This document shows, piece after piece, positions 1-9,210 of a stretch of DNA of 64,000 bases (positions within the stretch are counted from its first letter, which is position 1; every line of letters starts with the position of its first letter). Source of the stretch: Kiritimatiellia bacterium. Lineage in GTDB: Bacteria; Verrucomicrobiota; Kiritimatiellia; WLWN01. The DNA lies in the NCBI GenBank assembly GCA_012103575.1, contig WLWN01000001.1:2174538-2238537 (forward strand), given 5' to 3'. Under the pieces are notes generated by a model that ran no database searches, was not told the DNA's origin, and saw nothing but the letters and a program-made list of their open reading frames with translations. Position numbers and translations under genes: made by a program.

Positions 1-1650
1 GACGTCTTGAATTTTCTCTTTAAGGAGCGTGTAGGCTGTCATTTCTGATGGATTTTTAGCGGATTTATCTTCAATAAAGTCTCCAAAATTTGCATCTTCA
101 CTATCGCCAATGGGACTTTGTAATGAAATGGGTTGTTGGGCTATTTTCAAAATGGCTCTAATGCGCTCAACCGGGAACATCATTTCTTCAGCAATTTCCT
201 CGGGCGTTGGTTCACGGCCATATTCTTGCACAAGTTGTTTCTGAATACGCATCAGTTTGTTAATCGTTTCAATCATGTGTACGGGAATACGAATCGTACG
301 TGCCTGATCCGCAATAGAACGTGTAATGGCTTGTCGAATCCACCACGTCGCATAGGTACTAAATTTATATCCACGACGATATTCGAATTTTTCCACGGCT
401 TTCATAAGCCCCATATTCCCTTCCTGAACAAGATCCAAAAACGAAAGCCCTCGGTTGGTATATTTTTTCGCAATACTGATGACTAGGCGCAAGTTGGCTT
501 CCACCATTTCTGTCTTCGCTTGAAGTCCTTTACGAAGCCAGATCCTTAGCGTTTGATAATCTTGCTTAAATTCATCCGCGGATATTCTTTGTTGTTCTTC
601 AAACTGGCAAAGTCGTTTCTTTTCCTGGCGTAAATCAGCCGCCTGCGTTTTACTTTTTCGCTTTTTTTCTAACCCTTCAATCCGCTCTTTGGTTTTACGT
701 AGGTCTTTATAGACTTCATCCGTTAAGGGCATAATATCTTCTACGGCTTTTTGCTTGTAATAAAGTTTTTCAAAATAACCCGCCAGCCGTTGTTGTATCC
801 TTTTTAACTCTTTCTGTTTACGCTCTCGTTCAGACTTGGCAGCACGACTGGAGCTAAACGCTTTATACTGTTTTGCAGCAAGTTCGTGGTTCCGGACAAT
901 ATTGTTTCGCAACCGGGGAAGAACGCGAAGATATCTATCTCTGCTTTCGACGTGCTTATCACTAACAATTCGATCAAAACGTTCCTCGCCTTTTTCTAAT
1001 CGATCGGTCAGATCAAGATAGGCTTGGGTCGCACAGCCAAATTGATTAAACAACTCACGTCCATGGATCTCCGCTTCTTCAATACGCTTGGAAATCTCCA
1101 CCTCCTGTTCCCGCGTTAGCAGAGGGGCTTGGCCCATCTGTTTAAGGTACATACGGACGGGATCGTCTAAAACATCCCCTTTATTGGCCTCTTTTGTTCG
1201 CTCTTCTTTTTCCTGTTGCCTTTTAAATTTCTCCACTTCCGCCGCTTCAATAATTTCAACATCCATACCTCGTAAAAGAATAAGAATGCCATCAAATTCA
1301 TCTGGGTTAATAACATTCTTAGGTAAGGTCTCGTTAATATCATCAAAGGTAAGATACGTTTGTTCCCGGGCTAATTTAATTAAGCTTTTAATTTTTTCAT
1401 TTCGATCATGCCGATCTATTTTAAAAATAGCCCCTTCGTTCTCTCCCTCGCTATTTTTCCAATCAGCAGAAACCTTTTTCACCTCTTTCTTTGCTGAAGA
1501 GATCGTTTCTTTAGGCCTAGACGTTTTCTTGGGTTTGATTTTCGAGGCCTTTGGCTTCTTCGTCAATCGTGTCTGGATTTTCTTCCGTGACTCGGATTTT
1601 TTCGTTTTGGGAGAGCTTTTCTTCGTTTTTTTCTTAACAGTTTTAGCCAT
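1..1650 (-). CDS. rpoD: RNA polymerase primary sigma factor RpoD (3' end beyond window)
   Basis: Housekeeping sigma-70 factor that directs core RNA polymerase to promoters. The reading frame is open for 550 codons from an ATG at 1650 and runs off the left edge, so region 4 (-35 recognition) is not seen. In order: a very basic Lys/Ser-rich N-terminal tail of about 60 residues, a region 1.1-like segment ([11 protein letters not shown]), region 1.2 ([12 protein letters not shown]), a charged non-conserved region, region 2 ([20 protein letters not shown], then [15 protein letters not shown], which melts and reads the -10), and region 3 ([14 protein letters not shown]). It lies downstream of dnaG in the same direction, the classical dnaG-rpoD arrangement. 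The basic tail is the only unusual part. Identity is secure. Confidence 0.97.
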   Translation of the reverse strand, partial: MAKTVKKKTKKSSPKTKKSESRKKIQTRLTKKPKASKIKPKKTSRPKETISSAKKEVKKVSADWKNSEGENEGAIFKIDRHDRNEKIKSLIKLAREQTYLTFDDINETLPKNVINPDEFDGILILLRGMDVEIIEAAEVEKFKRQQEKEERTKEANKGDVLDDPVRMYLKQMGQAPLLTREQEVEISKRIEEAEIHGRELFNQFGCATQAYLDLTDRLEKGEERFDRIVSDKHVESRDRYLRVLPRLRNNIVRNHELAAKQYKAFSSSRAAKSERERKQKELKRIQQRLAGYFEKLYYKQKAVEDIMPLTDEVYKDLRKTKERIEGLEKKRKSKTQAADLRQEKKRLCQFEEQQRISADEFKQDYQTLRIWLRKGLQAKTEMVEANLRLVISIAKKYTNRGLSFLDLVQEGNMGLMKAVEKFEYRRGYKFSTYATWWIRQAITRSIADQARTIRIPVHMIETINKLMRIQKQLVQEYGREPTPEEIAEEMMFPVERIRAILKIAQQPISLQSPIGDSEDANFGDFIEDKSAKNPSEMTAYTLLKEKIQDV

Positions 1651-1800
1651 TATTCAACCTATACGATAAAAGTTATAATTCATTACTTATAGTCCCTGAG
1701 GACAAAATCCCAAAAATATTCCCTACAGCCAGCTAAACGTCAAGTGCAAGACAAATTTTTTTTGTTTTTTTAATACCTTCTGAAAGAACCGACGAAGCTT

Positions 1801-3624
1801 TCACCCGTCAAACTCTAGTATAGGTAACGCTTTTTCCCACCCTTGCCGCAGGTTATGAATAAGCACACTCAACTGCGAACACTCGTTCTGAATACGACGT
1901 TTGTCGTTCCGGTCAACCTGGCTTAACTCAGAGCGAAGTTTATTCCGTTGCCGTTCTAAAGCTTTTCTACGAATCACCAAGACAAGATCTTGTGCAACCT
2001 GTCTCAAGGAGGTTTCGTCTAAATCGATCCCTCTATTTTCTGCGTGAATGCACGCAATCAATCGAAGACACTCGGAATCTTCACCCTGAAACACATCCAG
2101 CACCGCTTCATAATCTCGATGACCACATACGACCATTTGTTCAACGATTTTTCGACAAATAGGATCGGTCAGATCATCGACGGAAATGAACTTCACAATA
2201 AGTTCATTCAAGGTTGGATGTATTAATAGGAGTTCTACAAGAGCCCTCTCTTCAGGAGGCTGATCTGTTGGCCGAGGAGCTTCAGTCGGTCTGTCTGAAA
2301 ACGTATATCGTTTTCGAGAGAACTGTTTAAGATCGTGTCGAAGCGCCTGCTCACTAATTCCTAATCGGGCTACAGCTCGCTGTATAAGCTGATCACGTTG
2401 AACCGCGATGGGCGTTCGGTTTATCATTTCTAATACCGAACGAGCCGTCCGCATAACCCCCGCTTCATCGCCAGAATCGAAGGTAGACCCTAAAACATCG
2501 ATCTGATAATCGACAACGGTTTGAGCCTGAGACAGTCGATCTAAAAAGGTTTGAGCCCCTTGTGATTGAATCAGCGAGTCGGGATCTTCGCCTTGAGGCA
2601 AAGACACCAACTTTAGACTCAACCCTGTGGCCAAAAAAATTTCAGCCGATCTCAAAGCTGCTTTTTGTCCTGCGGTATCTGCATCAAACACTAAGACAAT
2701 ACTATCCGCATACCGTTTAAGGATATGGGCATGGTCCTCGGTTAAGGCCGTCCCCTGAGGCGCCACCACATTTTTGACCCCTGCTTCTTGACAACGGATA
2801 ACATCAATTTGACCTTCGCAAACAATGGCTTCCCTTCGATCAACCATTGCGCGCCGAGCCTGATCCAACCCGTACAGAACCCGACTTTTTTTAAAAAGGA
2901 CGGTTTCTGGGCTGTTTATATATTTAGCCACACGCGCGTTTTTATCCAAAATACGTCCACTAAAACCGATCACACGCCCAAGCTCATCTCGAATGGGAAA
3001 CATCAAACGATTCCGAAAGCGTTCATATGAAAAAGGACCGGAAGATGAAGACTCACTCTTCCCCATCATACCTACCCTCTCCAATTGTTTAACCGTGTAC
3101 CCATTCTTATGACCCCATTCTTTTAGTAACCCTTGGCGATCTGGCGCATATCCCACCGTAAAGGTACTAATCATTTTACGCTCTAAATGACGCCCTTGCA
3201 GATACGCTTGAGCAACAGACGCTGCTGAATCCTGCATTAAGAACTCCTGGTAAAACAAAGCCAACTTATCAAGTAATGTGTAAAGCGTATCTTTATCCCC
3301 CTCCCCTCCCTTAGAAGTCGTTTGCTCTAGCAACACCTGTATTCCTGCCTTATCAGCAAGTATGCGAACAGCCGTCACAAAGTCGACCCCTTCATACTTC
3401 ATCACAAAGGCAAAAATATCTCCACCTTCCCCACATCCAAAACAGTGAAAAATTTGCCGCTGAGGGTTTATCGTGAAGGAAGGCGTTTTTTCCTTGTGAA
3501 AAGGACACAAGGTTTTGAAAATAGACCCGGCTTTTTTAAGCGGGATATGATTACCAATAACGCCTACAATATCATTGTGTAAACGTATATTCTCAAGCAC
3601 ATTTTTGGAAATAATGTTTCCCAT
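1801..3624 (-). CDS. dnaG: DNA primase DnaG
   Basis: Synthesises RNA primers at the replication fork together with the replicative helicase. 607 residues, normal for the family. The N-terminal CHC2 zinc-binding domain shows C40, H43, C61 and C64 (CPFH...CFGC). The catalytic core follows, with a TOPRIM segment recognisable as 'AIVCEGQIDVI' and then 'VLVFDADTAGQKA', carrying the acidic metal-binding residues. The C-terminal third is the helicase-interaction part and is less conserved. The ATG at 3624 gives the expected family start. rpoD follows 150 bp downstream on the same strand, and a CvpA-family gene lies 86 bp upstream, so the three may share transcription. No defects seen. Confidence 0.97.
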   Translation of the reverse strand: MGNIISKNVLENIRLHNDIVGVIGNHIPLKKAGSIFKTLCPFHKEKTPSFTINPQRQIFHCFGCGEGGDIFAFVMKYEGVDFVTAVRILADKAGIQVLLEQTTSKGGEGDKDTLYTLLDKLALFYQEFLMQDSAASVAQAYLQGRHLERKMISTFTVGYAPDRQGLLKEWGHKNGYTVKQLERVGMMGKSESSSSGPFSYERFRNRLMFPIRDELGRVIGFSGRILDKNARVAKYINSPETVLFKKSRVLYGLDQARRAMVDRREAIVCEGQIDVIRCQEAGVKNVVAPQGTALTEDHAHILKRYADSIVLVFDADTAGQKAALRSAEIFLATGLSLKLVSLPQGEDPDSLIQSQGAQTFLDRLSQAQTVVDYQIDVLGSTFDSGDEAGVMRTARSVLEMINRTPIAVQRDQLIQRAVARLGISEQALRHDLKQFSRKRYTFSDRPTEAPRPTDQPPEERALVELLLIHPTLNELIVKFISVDDLTDPICRKIVEQMVVCGHRDYEAVLDVFQGEDSECLRLIACIHAENRGIDLDETSLRQVAQDLVLVIRRKALERQRNKLRSELSQVDRNDKRRIQNECSQLSVLIHNLRQGWEKALPILEFDG

Positions 3625-3710
3625 AAGGACTATAAAGCTGGAAATTCGAGTATCCTCTTATCACGACAGACTTGCCCCAACGATCTGTTTAACCATGAAT
3701 CTCTTTCAGC

Positions 3711-4277
3711 CTATTCCCATTCAAAAAGATTTTTTTCTTCTGTAAACTTTGGCAGTTCCCCATCCAGACGATCCTTGGTAAAGGCTTGATAATAGGGAAC
3801 AACATGAGTGGATAATGTACGGCCAATAACAGAATCTTCTAAAATCAACCGGGAAAAATATGCATGAGGCCAGAGACTGCTAACCACCACCACCACCACC
3901 ACCAAGACCCAAAGAGTCATCCGTACCATGCCCCAGCAAACCCCTCCAATCCGTTCGATACTTCCTTTAAAAGCAAAGTCCATCATGCCCCCTATAGCTA
4001 ACCTAACCAATGACAAAACCACCAGCGCCAAGATGAATATCACACAAAAAGAAACGATAGAGGAAAAAGAAGGATGAAGACGGGTGTATTCTTCCACATA
4101 CGGACCGACAGATTCATATAAATACCACCCCACACCCAATGCAAAAGTCAAACTAATCATCCGAATAATCTCACCTGATAAACCACGACTTAGCCCTTGT
4201 ACTCCACCCATAATAATTAAGCCCATCATTGAGAAGTCAATAAAAGTAAATGCTGGAAGATGTTCTGTCATAGCCAC
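3711..4277 (-). CDS. CvpA-family membrane protein
   Basis: 188-residue integral membrane protein of the CvpA (colicin V production) family, inner membrane, with about four predicted hydrophobic segments (near residues 14-55, 68-92, 118-135). The family has been linked to envelope integrity, but its molecular role is unclear. The segment 'GGVQGLSRGLSGEIIRMISL' near the N-terminus resembles the family's conserved first loop. The last membrane segment contains seven consecutive valines encoded by a GTG trinucleotide run (about 3884-3904 on the plus strand). It lies upstream of dnaG on the same strand. It ends with TAG, which matters for the genetic-code question raised elsewhere. Confidence 0.82.
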   Translation of the reverse strand: MAMTEHLPAFTFIDFSMMGLIIMGGVQGLSRGLSGEIIRMISLTFALGVGWYLYESVGPYVEEYTRLHPSFSSIVSFCVIFILALVVLSLVRLAIGGMMDFAFKGSIERIGGVCWGMVRMTLWVLVVVVVVVSSLWPHAYFSRLILEDSVIGRTLSTHVVPYYQAFTKDRLDGELPKFTEEKNLFEWE

Positions 4278-4386
4278 AAAAGATCCTAAATCATAATATC
4301 TAATAACCTAAGGCAGCCCTAATGACAAAATATCTAAAACGACTTTTAGTCATTAGATCTTAGTGCTTAGTGCTTATCGTCTTTCC

Positions 4387-5643
4387 TTATTCTTTAATCT
4401 GTCCTTTACCCAAAACAATATATTTATACGTCGTAAGCTCTTCAAGCCCCATTGGTCCTCGCGCATGAAGCTTGTCAGTACTAATACCAATCTCAGCCCC
4501 CAACCCAAATTCGGCTCCATCTGTAAAACGAGTAGAAGCGTTTACATAGACCGTCGAGGAGTCGACTTCCTGAGTAAACATCTTTTGGGCCCCCTCCGAT
4601 GAAGCAACAATGGCATCGGAATGATGCGACCCGTACTGATTAACATGTTCAATGGCCGCTTTAACATCTGGAACAATGCGAATCGCTAAAATGAGATCTA
4701 AGTATTCCGTGTACCAATCGTCTTCTTTAGCTTCGTTGATCGAGGAATCAATCGTGCATGCAATCTCGTCTCCCCGCAATTCAACGCCATGAATCCGTAA
4801 ACGTTGAACAAGTGTCGGTAAAAATTCAGCCGCCACTTTTTCGTGAACTAACAGCGTTTCCATCGCATTACAAACACCGGGCCGTTGACACTTGGCGTTC
4901 TCACTTATTTCTAACGCCATTTCTAAATCCGCACTCTCATCCACATAGGTATGACAATTTCCCTGGTAATGTTTAATCACAGGGATATGTGACATTTTCG
5001 TAATCATCCGTATAAGCCCTTCACCTCCACGAGGAATAATCACATCAACTTTACCAACAAGATGAACCAGTTCTTTAACTGCTTCGCGATCCGTTGTTTC
5101 AACCAGCTGAATAGTCCCTTCCGGAAGTCCTTTCTTTTTTCCGCCTTCTTGCAGAACCTTGGCTAAGGCCTTGTTAGAATGAATGGATTCGGAACCACCT
5201 CGAAGGATAACCGCGTTGGACGTCTTAAAACACAGCGTAGCCGCATCAACCGTCACATTAGGACGTGACTCGTAGATCATCCCAATCACGCCGATAGGAA
5301 CACGAACTTTCTGTATTTCAAGCCCATTAGGTCGAATCCAACTACTAATCGTTGTACCCACCGGATCTTTTAAAGACACAACATCTTGAATGCCCTTAAT
5401 CATCGCATCCATACGTGCATCGGTCAGTTCCAGTCGATCCAACATGGCTGAAGATAGCCCCTCTTTTTCGGCCCTTTTCAGATCTTCTGCATTCGCGACT
5501 TTAAGCTCGTCACGCCGCCCCTCTAACTCGCCAACCATCGCTTCTAAAATCGCATCTTTTTTGCGAGAAGTTAACGAAGCAAGAGTCCGCGAAGCCTTGA
5601 CGGCCTGATCTCCTATCTCTACCATATCTGCATGAAATCCCAT
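4387..5643 (-). CDS. proA: Gamma-glutamyl phosphate reductase ProA
   Basis: Second enzyme of proline synthesis: reduces gamma-glutamyl phosphate to glutamate semialdehyde with NADPH; cytoplasmic. 418 residues, the usual size. Aldehyde-dehydrogenase fold; 'PIGVIGMIYESRPNVTVDAA' and 'CFKTSNAVILRGGSE' are the family signatures. The catalytic cysteine is in 'CQRPGVCNAMETLLVH', and 'RFTDGAEFGLGAEIGIST' is also typical. proB lies 84 bp upstream on the same strand, so the two form a proBA pair. The short gap between them (5644-5727) holds permuted short words (AAGTCTAAAGGTC-like) rather than an obvious signal. Confidence 0.97.
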   Translation of the reverse strand: MGFHADMVEIGDQAVKASRTLASLTSRKKDAILEAMVGELEGRRDELKVANAEDLKRAEKEGLSSAMLDRLELTDARMDAMIKGIQDVVSLKDPVGTTISSWIRPNGLEIQKVRVPIGVIGMIYESRPNVTVDAATLCFKTSNAVILRGGSESIHSNKALAKVLQEGGKKKGLPEGTIQLVETTDREAVKELVHLVGKVDVIIPRGGEGLIRMITKMSHIPVIKHYQGNCHTYVDESADLEMALEISENAKCQRPGVCNAMETLLVHEKVAAEFLPTLVQRLRIHGVELRGDEIACTIDSSINEAKEDDWYTEYLDLILAIRIVPDVKAAIEHVNQYGSHHSDAIVASSEGAQKMFTQEVDSSTVYVNASTRFTDGAEFGLGAEIGISTDKLHARGPMGLEELTTYKYIVLGKGQIKE

Positions 5644-5727
5644 ATCTATACTCCTGTTTCTTTAAGAGTCAAAAGTCTAAAGGTCGAAGGCCAAAAGTCA
5701 AAGAATATATAACCATCTTGTTCCTCC

Positions 5728-6570
5728 TTATCTTCCAACCTTTGACTTGCGACGTTCTTTGTCTTTGTGCCCAACAACTAATGTGCCTACATCTTCCCCT
5801 TTTATGATCCGGGTCAAAACATCTTCCTTTCGCCCATTTGCAATCACGGCCATCGCCCCTGATTTTGTAACCGTTTGAGCGGCCTTAAGTTTAGTCGCCA
5901 TGCCCCCTATCGAAAGAATGCTACCCACCCCGGTCGCCATTTTCAGCGTATCGCGAGTAATCTCTTCTAAAAGAGACACTCTTCGTGTTCTTCCCGAAGA
6001 AGTGGGTTCGCGAAGGCCATCTACAACCGACAACAGGATGAGGGCATCGGTACGAATTAATAACGAGACCAAAGAGGCCAAAATATCATTATCGCCTACT
6101 TTAATTTCATCCACAGCAACTACATCATTTTCATTAACGATCGGAATAATATTGTTTCGAAGCAAATTCAACATGGTACTTCGTGCATTCAAACGGCGCC
6201 TAGGATTTTTAAAGTCATCGTGCGTTAAAAGAACTTGCCCTGTTTTATACCGTTTAGCAGAAAAAAGCCTCTCATACATAGCCATCAAACGCGTTTGTCC
6301 TATCGCCGCAGCCATCTGAAGGTCGGGAAGGTCCGTCGGCCTTTTTTTCAGGCCTAAAGCTTCCATCCCCGCGCCCACCGCGCCTGAACTAACCAACACA
6401 ACTTCAATACCGACTCGACGCAAAGAAACAACCTCTTTTACAAGCATCTTTATACGCAGCAAATCCGGCCGGCCGTTTCTTTGTACAAGAACACGACTCC
6501 CGACTTTGACAACAACACGTTGTAGTTTTCTTAACCGTTCCCTATGCATACACGATGGGTTTATGTTCAT
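5728..6570 (-). CDS. proB: Glutamate 5-kinase ProB (short form without PUA domain)
   Basis: First enzyme of proline synthesis: ATP-dependent phosphorylation of glutamate, the feedback-controlled step. 280 residues with the amino-acid-kinase fold: 'VVVKVGSRVLV' (phosphate-binding start), 'VSSGAVGAGMEAL', 'PIVNENDVVAVDEIKVGDND' and 'GVGSILSIGGMATKLKAA'. The C-terminal PUA domain of longer ProB proteins is absent; the gene ends soon after the kinase domain, as in the short forms known from other bacteria. The ATG at 6570 is followed by a second possible start (MHRERL) seven codons later. An IS630 copy sits just upstream, beginning about 110 bp from the start, so its own promoter region is short. 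Confidence 0.95.
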   Translation of the reverse strand: MNINPSCMHRERLRKLQRVVVKVGSRVLVQRNGRPDLLRIKMLVKEVVSLRRVGIEVVLVSSGAVGAGMEALGLKKRPTDLPDLQMAAAIGQTRLMAMYERLFSAKRYKTGQVLLTHDDFKNPRRRLNARSTMLNLLRNNIIPIVNENDVVAVDEIKVGDNDILASLVSLLIRTDALILLSVVDGLREPTSSGRTRRVSLLEEITRDTLKMATGVGSILSIGGMATKLKAAQTVTKSGAMAVIANGRKEDVLTRIIKGEDVGTLVVGHKDKERRKSKVGR

Positions 6571-6677
6571 AACCTTACCCTATACCTCATACGCATTAGG
6601 TTAAGAAGTAAAAAAAGAATTGCCCTAGCCCCGATGTAGTTATGGGGCAGTGCCTTCTATATATGTAACTCCTTCAC

Positions 6678-7642
6678 TAGAGTATTTAACGATTGAAATG
6701 CCTCGCTAGCAGAAATCCGGCGGCGTGCGATAGATACCTACAAAATGGGCAAAGGTTCCCAGGCCGATATCGCATCTTCTTATCGTGTAGATCTTAGAAC
6801 GTTTCAGCGTGGGCTCTCTCGTTTCAACGAAACCGGAGAGATCGCTCCCCGACCGCGTGGGCATCGTCAGGCCCTCTACAGCGGAAAGCAGCTCAAGGCG
6901 TTGGCTCAACTGGTGGGCAAACATCCCGATGCAACGCTTGAAGAACTCAAGAACATGAACGGCGTGAAGGGGTCGATCATGGCCGTACAGCGGGCGTTGA
7001 ATCGGTTGGGCTCCCGGTATAAAAAAAGCGCTTCACGCCAGCGAGCAAGACCGGGCGGATGTAAATCTCTTGAGAAAGCAGTGGATCCAAGAGGTGGCCA
7101 AACTTGATCCAAGTCGCCTTGTCTTTATTGATGAATCCGGGGCGAAAACGAATATGACTCGTCTGGGGGGCCGGGCGTTGGGCGGGAACAGGCTTTTTGC
7201 CAAAACACCTCATGGACATTGGTGTACCACCACCTTGATTTCTTCGGTCCGCCTGGACGGAACAACAGCGGCCATGGAGGGGGAGGGGGCGACAGAGACG
7301 GCTGTTTTTGGAGAATATATTCGCCGGGTTTTTCTCCCAACTCTTTCACCTGAAGACATCGTCATCATGGACAATCTTCGCGTCCATCACAATCCCAAGG
7401 TCATTGAACTCATTGAGTCATGTGGGGCCCATGTAAGATTCCTTCCACCCTACAGCCCCGATTCCAACCCCATTGAAAAAATGTGGGGCAAGATAAAGAA
7501 TCGGTTGGGCAGCCTTGCAGCCCGCAGTCAGCAGGAACTATCTGAAGCGCTCACACAAGCGTTCGAAGAGGTTTCTCCCGACGAGGTAATCGGCTGGTTT
7601 TCTTCGTGCTACATCGCGACACCTCAATCGTGAAGCGCTCTA
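6678..7642 (+). mobile_element. IS630-family element, copy A (965 bp, internally deleted)
   Basis: Ends are imperfect inverted repeats beginning TAGAG(C/T) and ending GCGCTCTA, with TA at each end, as expected for IS630, which duplicates a TA target. Compared with copy C (56210-57209), this copy lacks 35 bp shortly after the left end, between 'GCCTCGCTAG' and 'CAGAAATCC'. The missing piece includes the ATG of the first transposase frame. The rest is nearly identical to the other copies. It sits between proB and an SDR remnant. Confidence 0.92.
6715..7633 (+). pseudogene. IS630 transposase, copy A (no start codon; two frames)
   Basis: DDE transposase of the IS630/Tc1-like superfamily. The N-terminal helix-turn-helix part (GKGSQADIASSYRVDLRTF) runs in one frame and stops near 7107. 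The catalytic part continues in another frame to 7633, with the three acidic residues in 'FIDESGAKTNM', 'VIMDNLRVHH' and 'YSPDSNPIEKMWG'. The original ATG is deleted in this copy, so normal expression of the first frame is unlikely. The frames change around an A-run near 7020-7030. Confidence 0.85.
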
Positions 7643-7946
7643 ATCATATAGTTATACTTTTAGTTATACTTTACGATGGACCTATAGGCGCTCATATTGA
7701 CCAACCCATAGAAGCCATTCATCGATCCGATATTGACAATACTGCCGCCGAAAGATTGCTTGACCATCTGATTCAGAGCAAACTTTATACCGTAGAACAC
7801 GCCATCCAGATTGATGCTCATGACGAGTCTCTCTCCTTATGCAATATTACGGTAACGGCGTAACCGTCTTTAGCCAACCTCCGGCAAATACCCGCACCTA
7901 TTCCCTCACCTCCACCTGTGAACAGCACTGATTTTTTATGATGCAT
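7643..7946 (-). pseudogene. Short-chain dehydrogenase remnant (5' half, truncated at IS630)
   Basis: From an ATG at 7946 the frame shows a Rossmann start 'SVLFTGGGEGIGAGICRRLA' (TGxxxGIG motif) and stops after about 42 codons. An overlapping frame then continues as 'MSINLDGVFYGIKFALNQMV' and 'GGSIVNIGSMNGFYG', the NAD-binding and catalytic-serine region of a classical SDR. The middle of the fold is missing between the two pieces. The sequence ends where IS630 copy A begins, so the active-site Tyr-Lys and the C-terminus are lost. Substrate unknown. Confidence 0.75.
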
Positions 7947-7956
7947 ATTCGTTCTC

Positions 7957-8420
7957 CTAGACTTTTTTGCACCCCCTGTTGGAATTTCTTGCCGCCTCCC
8001 CAGTACTTTTTAAAGCGCTTCTTTCCCGCACGAACTGAAATGTGGCTTCCGCAACCCGACGGCCATAGAGCTCCGCTGTCTCAAGATCGCCTTTACCTGG
8101 TAGTCTACCTGGAAACTGGCGGCCATCGGCCCGACAAACCAACCAATACGATTATGGGCGCCTGGCCTGGGACTGGTAATTTGGTTCATATCTTCGGGCT
8201 TGTTGACAGACGGCATTACACCCAGACCCACAAAGATTATGGCCTCTGCAGCATCAAGCTCGTCCAACCAAGCTAGTCGCCTCCTCCGCAGTGTAAAGTT
8301 AGGGGGTTATGCTGGGCACACTCTGCGCGCTACGCACAACGGCTTCAGCCTGGAGCTTGGTGTAACCGTAAGTGGAATGGTAAACAATTACGATTTTGCC
8401 TTCTAAGCTATGGAGAGTAA
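7957..8420 (-). pseudogene. Flavodoxin-fold NAD(P)H-dependent oxidoreductase remnant
   Basis: Three pieces in different frames add up to a flavodoxin/WrbA-like protein. First is an N-terminus 'GKIVIVYHSTYGYTKLQAEA', matching the FMN phosphate-binding loop, followed by a stop. Next is a middle segment 'LDELDAAEAIIF', then 'SPRPGAHNRIGWFVGPMAAS'. Last is a C-terminal 'DLETAELYGRRVAEATFQF' in the next frame. It lies directly upstream of the SDR remnant on the same strand, so the two were probably an operon. The family assignment rests on the N- and C-terminal signatures. Confidence 0.6.
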
Positions 8421-8483
8421 TTTAATATCTGGTATCGCCTAACGCCTAAGCTCACTGGCGACCATGGAACGCATTCTTAGAAC

Positions 8484-9197
8484 TCATTTCTTTTGCTCCT
8501 GGCCGGTGCCTTTAATAGCCATAACTCGTGCATCCTCTTCTAACAATTTGACTTTCACTTTTTTGCCTGTATTTGTAGCAATGTAATCCTTTGAAGCAGC
8601 AATAAGTATAGGGAAGACTCTGCGTAAGTCATCACTAGAGCCTGAGCTTGTTACAGTTGTTTTCCATAGCTGGACTTCTTTTTCTGTTTTTGTGTATTCG
8701 TCTAAATCAACCGCGTCAAGAGATATGAACCTAGAATATGTTGTGTATGAGCTTGAATGTGTTGTTGACCCTATAACACCATATGTTGGTGTATATATAG
8801 TTGTGCCACAATAGCCATAAGAGCTAAAAGCCCCCGTTCTGTAAGAAGACAACACACCCGTTTGTCCCCAAATGGGTAATGAATAAACGTACTGGTGCTC
8901 CTGGGGTTCACCTATACCGTAACCAAGAAAGATTCCGACATTAGCTTTTTGAAACGTTTCTGCTGGGGTAAATCCTTTTTCTTGTAATGCCCGGTTTACA
9001 TAAGCCGCATATTCCCTGAACTGAAGATCAGCTGCTTTTGTGTCTTTATTACCAGGCAATAATATATATGTTTTATTTCCGCGAGCATCGCCAATTGAAT
9101 CGACGTTTACATGAAATACGGGTGGCCGCATGGTGGCGCACCCAGATAAAAAAAGTAAAACACCCTATAGAGATATTGTGAAGATATTGAATTTCAT
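8484..9197 (-). pseudogene. DUF4136-like lipoprotein with amber codon in the signal peptide
   Basis: A strong ribosome-binding site (AAAGGAGG) precedes an ATG at 9197. The frame reads a signal peptide with lipobox 'LFLSGC', then a 215-residue mature part that is Tyr/Ser/Gly rich in the middle ('GYGIGEPQEHQYVYSLP', 'WGQTG'), similar in style to DUF4136 lipoproteins of Gammaproteobacteria. Codon 11 (9167-9165) is TAG, inside the signal peptide, while the remainder is intact to 8484. Re-initiation at the ATG at 9131, just after the lipobox cysteine, would give a protein without export signal. Function unknown. Confidence 0.7.
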
Positions 9198-9210
9198 GCT
9201 GTTCCTCCTT

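Noticed and set aside
133..1669. Plus-strand open frames over the first 1.7 kb.
   Set aside because: They are antisense to rpoD, which has full domain structure on the minus strand.
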